A stretch of 45,690 bases of DNA, from the NCBI RefSeq assembly GCF_001667945.1, contig NZ_LZJK01000138.1:1-45690 (forward strand). Reading direction: 5' to 3'. Position 1 is the stretch's first letter. The number at the start of each line of letters is the position of its first letter. The notes below the pieces were generated by a model that was not told where the DNA came from, made no database searches, and worked only from the letters and a program-made list of their open reading frames with translations. Source of the stretch: Mycolicibacter sinensis. Lineage in GTDB: Bacteria > Actinomycetota > Actinomycetes > Mycobacteriales > Mycobacteriaceae. This document shows, in pieces, positions 40,653-45,690 of this stretch. The position numbers and the translations under genes are program-made.

Positions 40653-41165
40653 TTACTTAGCCGTGCCGATGCCGCGCGGACCGCGGGACAACGATACGAG
40701 ACCCGATTGGACGATCTCGCGGATACCGTAGGGCTCCAGCACCCGCAGCAGCGCCTCGAACTTGGCCGGGGTGCCGGTGGCCTCGACGATCAGCGACTCC
40801 GGCGAGACGTCGATCACCCTGGCGCGGAACAGGTTCACCGCCTCGACGATCTGGCCGCGGGTCGTCGCGTCGGCGCGGACTTTGATCAGCGCGATCTCAC
40901 GGGAGACCGAGTTGTCGTCCTCCTGCTCGACGATCTTGATGACGTTGATCAGCTTGTTGAGCTGCTTGGTGATCTGCTCCAGCGGGGTGTCCTCCACCGA
41001 GACGACGATCGTCATCCGCGACATGTTCTTGGTCTCGGTGGCGCCGACGGCCAGCGACTCGATGTTGAAGCCGCGCCGGGAGAACAGCGCCGCCACCCGC
41101 GCCAGCACACCCGGCTTGTCCTCGACCAGCACCGACAGGGTGTGAGTCTTCCATTCTGCGGCCAT
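40653..41165 (-). CDS. ilvN: Acetolactate synthase small (regulatory) subunit
   Basis: A 170-aa regulatory subunit with an N-terminal ACT domain (HTLSVLVEDKPGVLARVAALFSRRGFNI split over residues 7-35) that binds valine and stimulates IlvB. The C-terminal half (IALIKVRADATTRGQI and IDVSPESLIVEATG) is the second domain. The ATG at 41165 overlaps the ilvB stop by one base (TGATG). Confidence 0.97.
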   Translation of the reverse strand: MAAEWKTHTLSVLVEDKPGVLARVAALFSRRGFNIESLAVGATETKNMSRMTIVVSVEDTPLEQITKQLNKLINVIKIVEQEDDNSVSREIALIKVRADATTRGQIVEAVNLFRARVIDVSPESLIVEATGTPAKFEALLRVLEPYGIREIVQSGLVSLSRGPRGIGTAK

Positions 41166-43030
41166 CAGGCGTGCCCCTCGTTGTCGGCGTCGTCGAACAG
41201 CGGCCGGATACCGCGAGCGGCCTGGATCTCGTCGTTGCTGGTGCCGGCGGCCACCATCGGCCACACCTGTGCGTCCGCGCCGACATGGAAGTCGATCACC
41301 ACCGGGCGGTCGGTGATCGCCCGCGCCTGGTTGATCACGTCTTCGACGTCTTCCTCTCGCTCGCAACGCAATCCGACGCAACCCAGCGCCTCGGCCAGCA
41401 TCACGAAGTCGGGAATGCGGTGCGAGTGGGTGGCCAGGTCGGTCTGCGAGTAGCGCTCCCCGTAGAACAGGGTCTGCCACTGGCGCACCATGCCCAGGTT
41501 GCCGTTGTTGATCAGCGCGACCTTGATCGGCATGCCTTCGATGGCGCAGGTGGCCAGTTCCTGGTTGGTCATCTGAAAACAGCCGTCGCCGTCGATCGCC
41601 CACACCTCGGCGTCCGGGCGGCCCGCCTTGGCGCCCATCGCCGCCGGGATCGCGAAGCCCATGGTGCCCAAGCCGCCGGAATTCAGCCAGGTGCGCGGCT
41701 TTTCGTAGTGGACGAACTGCGCGGCCCACATCTGGTGCTGGCCCACACCGGCGACATACACCGCATCGGGACCGGCGATGCGGCCCAGCGTCTCGATCAC
41801 ATACTCCGGGGACAGGCTGCCGTCGCTCTGCGGCCCGTAGCTCAGTGGGTAGGTGGCACGCACGTCGTCGAGGTAGGACCACCACTCGGCCAGATCCAGC
41901 GACAGCTTCTCGTGACGCAGGGCGCCGATCAGCTCGGTGATGACGGCCTTGACGTCGCCCACGATCGGCACATCGGCGTGCCGGTTCTTGCCGATCTCCG
42001 CCGGGTCGATGTCGGCGTGAATCACCTTGGCGTCCGGGGCGAACGAGTCCAGCTGGCCGGTGACCCGGTCATCGAAGCGGGCGCCCAGGGTGATCAGCAG
42101 ATCCGAACGCTGCAGGCCGGCAACCGCCGCGACGGTGCCGTGCATGCCGGGCATGCCCAGGTGCTGGCGGTGACTGTCCGGGAAGGCGCCGCGGGCCATC
42201 AAGGTGGTGACCACCGGGATGCCGGTCAGCTCGGCCAGCTCCGCCAGCTGTGCGCACGCCTCGCCGCGGATCACCCCACCGCCGACGTAGAGCACCGGCC
42301 GGCGCGCCGCGGCGATCAGCTTGGCGGCCTCGCGGATCTGCCGGTTGTGCGGTTTGGTGGTGGGCTTGTAGCCGGGCAGGTCCAGTTTCGGCGGCCAGGC
42401 GAAGGTGCACTGACCCTGCAGAATGTCCTTGGGGATATCGACCAGAACTGCTCCAGGCCGTCCGCTTGCCGCGATGTGGAACGCCTCGGCGATCACCCGG
42501 GGAATGTCGTCGCCGTTGCGAACCAGGAAGTTGTGCTTGGTGATCGGCATGGTGATGCCGGAGATGTCGGCCTCTTGGAAGGCGTCGGTGCCGATCAGCT
42601 GACGGCCGACCTGCCCGGTGATGGCCACCACCGGGATGGAGTCCATCTGTGCGTCGGCCAGCGGGGTGACCAGGTTGGTGGCACCAGGACCCGAGGTGGC
42701 CATGCACACCCCCACCCGCCCGGTGGCGTGCGCGTAACCGCTGGCGGCGTGCCCGGCCCCCTGCTCGTGGCGAACCAGCACGTGGCGCAGCTTCTTCGAG
42801 TCGAACAGCGGGTCATAGACCGGCAGCACCGCGCCACCCGGGATGCCGAAGATGACGTCGACGTCGAGCTCCTCCAGCGAGCGGATCACCGACTGGGCGC
42901 CGGTCATCTGCTCGGGGGCGACGCGCTTGGCTGCGGTCCGGGCCTTGTCGGCGGAAGGAGCCCCGTTGGCCGGCTGCGGCCCGTCGGTTGCGGCCGACCG
43001 CTGCGGCGGTCGCGTGGTGGGTGCGCTCAC
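41165..43030 (-). CDS. ilvB: Acetolactate synthase large (catalytic) subunit
   Basis: Thiamine-diphosphate enzyme that condenses pyruvate to acetolactate. The catalytic Glu is in RHEQGAGHAASGYA, the ThDP-Mg motif is GDGCFQMTNQELA, and FAD-contact regions are present. The start is the GTG at 43030 (VSAPTTRPPQ), with AGAGGAA six bases upstream; the frame to 43075 reaches toward the attenuator terminator and is not supported. Length is 621 aa, including a roughly 50-residue Ala/Pro-rich N-terminal extension seen in mycobacterial IlvB1. Confidence 0.97.
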   Translation of the reverse strand: MSAPTTRPPQRSAATDGPQPANGAPSADKARTAAKRVAPEQMTGAQSVIRSLEELDVDVIFGIPGGAVLPVYDPLFDSKKLRHVLVRHEQGAGHAASGYAHATGRVGVCMATSGPGATNLVTPLADAQMDSIPVVAITGQVGRQLIGTDAFQEADISGITMPITKHNFLVRNGDDIPRVIAEAFHIAASGRPGAVLVDIPKDILQGQCTFAWPPKLDLPGYKPTTKPHNRQIREAAKLIAAARRPVLYVGGGVIRGEACAQLAELAELTGIPVVTTLMARGAFPDSHRQHLGMPGMHGTVAAVAGLQRSDLLITLGARFDDRVTGQLDSFAPDAKVIHADIDPAEIGKNRHADVPIVGDVKAVITELIGALRHEKLSLDLAEWWSYLDDVRATYPLSYGPQSDGSLSPEYVIETLGRIAGPDAVYVAGVGQHQMWAAQFVHYEKPRTWLNSGGLGTMGFAIPAAMGAKAGRPDAEVWAIDGDGCFQMTNQELATCAIEGMPIKVALINNGNLGMVRQWQTLFYGERYSQTDLATHSHRIPDFVMLAEALGCVGLRCEREEDVEDVINQARAITDRPVVIDFHVGADAQVWPMVAAGTSNDEIQAARGIRPLFDDADNEGHA

Positions 43031-43073
43031 GGTTTCCTCTTCAATTCCTCTGATGATCTGGACTGGTGGCAAC

Positions 43074-43110
43074 AAAAAACCCCCGCCAGCTCAGCTGCTG
43101 CACGAGGGTT
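43074..43110 (-). terminator. ilvB attenuator terminator
   Basis: In the minus-strand RNA, AACCCTCG (43110-43103) pairs with CGGGGGTT (43085-43078) with one G-U pair, with an inner CAGC/GCTG stem, and the RNA continues as six U residues (T tract ending at 43074). It lies 44 bases before the ilvB start and after the leader peptide. Confidence 0.85.
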
Positions 43111-43130
43111 GCGCGTTGGTGGTTGAAAGC

Positions 43131-43181
43131 TCAGGCAACAACCAACGCGCAGGGGGCTACTACGAGCATGCCGTTGTCCAT
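43131..43181 (-). CDS. ilvBNC leader peptide (attenuation)
   Basis: A 16-residue frame MDNGMLVVAPCALVVA followed by TGA. An internal ATG at 43169 would give 12 residues. It contains two runs of Leu-Val-Val coded CTC GTA GTA and TTG GTT GTT; GTA, GTT and TTG are rare in this GC-rich genome, as expected for a sensor of charged tRNA-Val and tRNA-Leu. The second run sits in the 5' arm of a hairpin (TGCGCGTTGGTTGTTG pairs with CAACCACCAACGCGCA, one mismatch) directly upstream of the terminator. Stalling would disturb this fold. ilvBNC attenuation is known in Corynebacterium glutamicum. Confidence 0.8.
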   Translation of the reverse strand: MDNGMLVVAPCALVVA

Positions 43182-43189
43182 AGCGGATG

Positions 43190-43219
43190 ACGGTAGTCGC
43201 TGGACCGACCGGGCGTCAA
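43190..43219 (-). promoter_or_regulatory. ilvB operon promoter
   Basis: TTGACG (43219-43214), an 18-base spacer and TACCGT (43195-43190). Transcription would begin at about 43183-43181, at the ATG of the leader peptide, so the leader would be translated without a ribosome site. Confidence 0.6.
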
Positions 43220-43237
43220 ATGAGTCCATTGGGGTGC

Positions 43238-44095
43238 TCAATGCAGGTGGTCGACAAGCGATCCCTGCTCGCCGAAGAGCGCTGTCGTCCAGTGCGCCAA
43301 CAGCGCGGTGTTGTCATGGTCGTCGGGATGGAACCCGTACCTGGTGTAGTCACCGAGCCGGCGGAACACCGCACGGGTCAGAAACGGCGAATGCCGCAGT
43401 GCGGCAAAGCTGCGGACGAGCCGCACCGGGTGATAGGCAGCGCGGTCAGAGAACAGCGAGATCAGCGAGTAGATGACGACGCTCAGCGGGAAGGTGAGCC
43501 GGATGACCCGCATCACCCGGATGCGCCGCTTCTCGCTGCCGCCGACCGCCCGGTAAACGTCAAAGGCAACCGACCGGTGCTCGGATTCCTCGACGGCGTG
43601 CCACAGCAGCATCGACCGCACCTCGGAGTCCCCGAGCAGGGCCTGGGCGCGTTCATCGCTGAGCAGGGTCTCGGCGAACACCGCGGTGAAATGCTCGTCG
43701 GCCGCGGTCATGGCCAGGCAGGTCAGCGGCGACAATCGCCGCTCGACGAACTTCAGCTGCCGACGGACCATCCGATCCACGCGGGCGGTGGGGTAGCCCA
43801 TCTGGGCCAGCCGATCGTTGAGCTCGCGATGCTCGCGGCCATGCGAAACCTCTTGGCCGATAAAGCCTTTCACCCGTTCCTTCAGTTCCGGGTCGGTGAT
43901 CTGGTCGGCGAAGTGGCGCACCGAGCGCACGAAGAAGTCCTCGCCCTCGGGGAACACCGCCGACAGGTGGGCGATGACGTGGCTCATCACCAGGTCTCCG
44001 GCGACGTAGTGCCGATCCAGCGAGGCGACCGGGTAGTTGAACCGGATACGGCGCGGGCGGACCGCGGGGTGGTGGCCGTTCGTGTCGGCGGTCAT
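43238..44095 (-). CDS. Ferritin-like predicted metal-dependent hydrolase (PF10118 type)
   Basis: A 285-aa mainly helical protein. Two diiron-type motifs are visible: QEVSHGREH (Glu82, His85, His89) and WHAVEESEHRSVAFD (Glu169/Glu170, His173). These fit the family annotated as predicted metal-dependent hydrolase; the true activity may be an oxygenase or desaturase-like reaction. A hydrophobic stretch LTFPLSVVIYSLISLF is near residues 195-215. It starts 9 bases after the TetR gene with AGGGGA upstream, so the two form an operon and it is the likely regulated target. The gene pair is not part of the ilv operon. Confidence 0.8.
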   Translation of the reverse strand: MTADTNGHHPAVRPRRIRFNYPVASLDRHYVAGDLVMSHVIAHLSAVFPEGEDFFVRSVRHFADQITDPELKERVKGFIGQEVSHGREHRELNDRLAQMGYPTARVDRMVRRQLKFVERRLSPLTCLAMTAADEHFTAVFAETLLSDERAQALLGDSEVRSMLLWHAVEESEHRSVAFDVYRAVGGSEKRRIRVMRVIRLTFPLSVVIYSLISLFSDRAAYHPVRLVRSFAALRHSPFLTRAVFRRLGDYTRYGFHPDDHDNTALLAHWTTALFGEQGSLVDHLH

Positions 44096-44104
44096 GACGT
44101 CCCC

Positions 44105-44734
44105 TTATGTTTGTTGGTCTGCTGGGTCGGCCACCAGCGGTCGGGCCAGCGCCTTGAAGGTGTCGAGGATGTCGTTGGCGGCCAACGGTTCATAGCCGTC
44201 GATCGAGCGCGACATCGCCAGACCGTTCATCAGCGCGAACGCCATCTGCAGGCCGATGCGCGAGTGCGGCGTGGCGCCACCGGCCGGGGCCAGCAGTTGG
44301 GCGTAGACCCGCTCGCAGGCTTCGGCGAACTGCCGATCGGTGTCAATGACCGCCGGCGCCAGGTCCGGATCGGTGCGAGCCGCCACCCACAGTTCGTGCG
44401 TTGCGGTAAAAGCCGGGCCGGAAAACATCGACCACAGCAGGTCAAAGGCCTCGTCCAGCTTATCGGCGCAGGGATCCAGCCCGGCCATCAAGACCTCGAA
44501 CTCCTCGATGCGGCGGTTCAGCGCGAATTCGATGGCAGCGGTCAGCAGCCCGATCTTCGTCGGGAAATGACCTTGCAGCGCCCCCACCGACACCCCGGCG
44601 CGCCGGGCGACCTCGGTGGTCGTGGTGCCCTTGAAGCCGACCTCGACCAGTGCGTCGAGCGTCGCGTCCAGCAGGGCCCGGCGGGTCTCCGCGGTCCGCT
44701 CGGCCTGAGTGCGGCGGGCTCTGGTGGGCGCCAT
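44105..44734 (-). CDS. TetR-family regulator
   Basis: A 209-aa TetR protein: N-terminal helix-turn-helix (about 14-62, ending VSVGALQGHFPTKIGLL) and a divergent helical ligand domain. I use the ATG at 44734 (MAPTRARRTQ) with CAGGA seven bases upstream; a GTG at 44752 would add six residues. A palindrome directly upstream is probably its operator. The ligand is unknown. Confidence 0.88.
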   Translation of the reverse strand: MAPTRARRTQAERTAETRRALLDATLDALVEVGFKGTTTTEVARRAGVSVGALQGHFPTKIGLLTAAIEFALNRRIEEFEVLMAGLDPCADKLDEAFDLLWSMFSGPAFTATHELWVAARTDPDLAPAVIDTDRQFAEACERVYAQLLAPAGGATPHSRIGLQMAFALMNGLAMSRSIDGYEPLAANDILDTFKALARPLVADPADQQT

Positions 44735-44750
44735 GGGCCCATCCTGCCCC

Positions 44751-44763
44751 ACTTAAAATAAGT
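44751..44763. promoter_or_regulatory. Palindrome upstream of the TetR gene
   Basis: ACTTA-AAA-TAAGT, a perfect AT-rich inverted repeat 17 bases before the TetR start, with TTGACT (-35-like, 44769-44764 on the minus strand) beside it. It suits autorepression. Confidence 0.55.
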
Positions 44764-44838
44764 AGTCAATATTTTTTCTGCGCGGTCCGGAGGCTGCCGG
44801 TCCGCGCGCGCCGGTACCGGCGGTGACATCATGCGAGG

Positions 44839-45228
44839 GTGGCCTCCCACTCCCCCGATCCGGCGCCGCTGGTCATCCGCGTTTCGCCGATGGCACACTT
44901 CGCCGTCGGCTTCCTGGCGCTGGGTCTGCTCATTCCGGTGCTGACCTGGCCACTGACCGCGCCGCTGCTGGTACTGCCGGTGCTGCTCTCGGCGCTGATC
45001 GTGCGGTGGCGGACGGTCGCCGACGCGCAGCAGATCACGGTGCGCACGCTGCTCGGCAGCCGCTCGGTCAAATGGGACGCCATCGCAGGACTGGGGTTCA
45101 GCCGGGGATCCTGGGCGCGCGCGCACCTGCACAACGGTGAGCAACTGCGCCTGCCGGCGGTCAGCTTCGCGACTTTGCCGCTGCTCACCGAAGCCAGCGG
45201 TGGGCGGGTACCCAACCCGTATCGCTGA
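44839..45228 (+). CDS. PH-domain-like membrane protein (Cfp6/Rv3004-like)
   Basis: A 129-aa protein with two hydrophobic segments (about 20-55, FAVGFLALGLLIPVLTW and LLVLPVLLSALIV), then a small bacterial PH-like beta domain (QQITVRTLLGSRSVKWDAIAGLGF). It matches the low-molecular-weight protein CFP6 at the same place in M. tuberculosis. The function is unknown. The start is a GTG at 44839 with no clear ribosome site. Confidence 0.82.
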   Translation: MASHSPDPAPLVIRVSPMAHFAVGFLALGLLIPVLTWPLTAPLLVLPVLLSALIVRWRTVADAQQITVRTLLGSRSVKWDAIAGLGFSRGSWARAHLHNGEQLRLPAVSFATLPLLTEASGGRVPNPYR

Positions 45229-45248
45229 TCAGCAGCTTTATGCGCCGG

Positions 45249-45504
45249 TCAGCCGAGTGGGTTGGCTCCGTTGAGGAACACCCACATCGCCGCGCCGCCG
45301 GCGATTCCGAGCAGCAGCGCCGCAACTGATCCGATGAACGGGCGCCGGGCCCAGCCGCGGTCACCGTCGAGCCCGTACCGGCCGGGCCCGACCAGCACGA
45401 TCGCCACCGCCACCACAATGAGCATGAGGTGGTACTCGTGGCCGTCCGGCAGGAAGAAGTCGAAGCGCCCTTGGCTCTGCGCCGACACGCCGGCGAGCAC
45501 GCCG
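45249..45504 (-). CDS. DoxX-like membrane protein (Rv3005c-like), C-terminal part
   Basis: The C-terminal 84 codons: GRFDFFLPDGHEYH, then the membrane segments LMLIVVAVAIVLVGPGRYGLD and FIGSVAALLLGIAGGAAMWVF. In M. tuberculosis the ortholog joins SodA and SseA in a membrane oxidative-stress complex. Upstream of 45504 the reading frame turns into antisense of its own copy because of the inverted repeat, so the N-terminal part is missing in this orientation. Confidence 0.75.
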
Positions 45505-45690
45505 ACATCCTGACCTACGCCGCCGGCGGCGGGCAGATCGCCGCGGGGCTGCTGCTGGTGCTCGGACTGTTCACCCCGCTGGCCGCTGCCGGCGCACTGG
45601 CGTATCTGATCAACGGCGTGCTCGCCGGCGTGTCGGCGCAGAGCCAAGGGCGCTTCGACTTCTTCCTGCCGGACGGCCACGAGTACCACC
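45428..45690. repeat. Perfect 77-base inverted repeat (fold-back) in the doxX-like gene
   Basis: Bases 45428-45504 are the exact reverse complement of 45614-45690. The 109-base spacer (45505-45613) encodes, on the plus strand, the protein segment that should precede the repeat (ADILTYAAGGGQ, then LFTPLAAAGALAYLIN). The gene is thus mirrored on itself, and the window ends inside the arm. Confidence 0.95.
45505..45690 (+). pseudogene. Inverted internal fragment of the doxX-like gene
   Basis: Plus-strand reading from about 45505 gives ILTYAAGGGQIAAGLLLVLG, continuing through LINGVLAGVSAQSQGRFDFF to HEYH at the edge. It is the middle of the same protein whose C terminus is on the minus strand. 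It is probably an artefact of assembly or amplification rather than a real second copy. Confidence 0.7.

Noticed and set aside
41171..43126. A 651-codon plus-strand open frame opposite ilvB, and similar long frames at 20694-22118, 32127-33908 and 17884-18666
   Set aside because: They are antisense to well-supported genes, have low-complexity His/Arg/Gly-rich translations and match no family. High GC content produces such frames.

Overview
The window comes from a high-GC actinobacterium of the family Mycobacteriaceae, almost certainly a nontuberculous Mycobacterium (sensu lato). The backbone follows, in order and orientation, the M. tuberculosis segment from recG (Rv2973c) to the doxX-like gene Rv3005c. 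It carries recG, a DAK-domain protein, ung, thiL, a DUF3515 protein, ddlA, gpsA, cofC/fbiD, ppk1, mutT1, hupB, leuDC, an IclR regulator, an Rv2991-like flavin/F420 protein, two tRNAs, gltX, an FAH-family hydrolase, an MFS transporter, leuB, serA, ilvCNB and a cfp6-like gene. The species cannot be named from the sequence alone. Ortholog assignments rest on my recall of that gene order and of the protein families.

Three accessory blocks interrupt this backbone. Block 1 (4686-9347) holds a regulator with two TetR domains, a cytochrome P450 and a large secreted protein built from three repeats. Block 2 (23887-33464) holds ectABCD for ectoine and 5-hydroxyectoine. It is followed by an unassigned module: a DUF3830 protein, an amidase, a D-2-hydroxyacid dehydrogenase, two Asp/Glu-racemase-superfamily proteins, an FCD-type GntR regulator and a second MFS transporter. 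That transporter is a close paralog of the one on the other side of the ect genes. Block 3 (36323-39511) holds a second member of the secreted repeat family and an ATP-grasp protein.

The unassigned module looks like one regulated catabolic unit. A near-consensus promoter (TTGACA-16 bp-TATGAT) with a palindrome ATTGT-CA-ACAAT at the start site drives racemase-racemase-GntR-MFS, whose genes are all joined by ATGA overlaps. The dehydrogenase-amidase pair is divergent from the same region. Its substrate is unknown. This is my best candidate for an undescribed system.

The regulatory DNA is informative. The ilvBNC operon has an attenuator: a short leader peptide rich in rare Val and Leu codons, a long hairpin, then an intrinsic terminator with six U residues. 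Several genes have a TANNNT -10 box 6 to 8 bases before the start codon, as expected for leaderless transcripts. An inverted repeat lies between leuC and the divergent IclR gene. The last 263 bases contain a perfect 77-base inverted repeat that folds the doxX-like gene back on itself. That looks like an assembly or amplification artefact at a contig end, and the final 190 bases should not be trusted.
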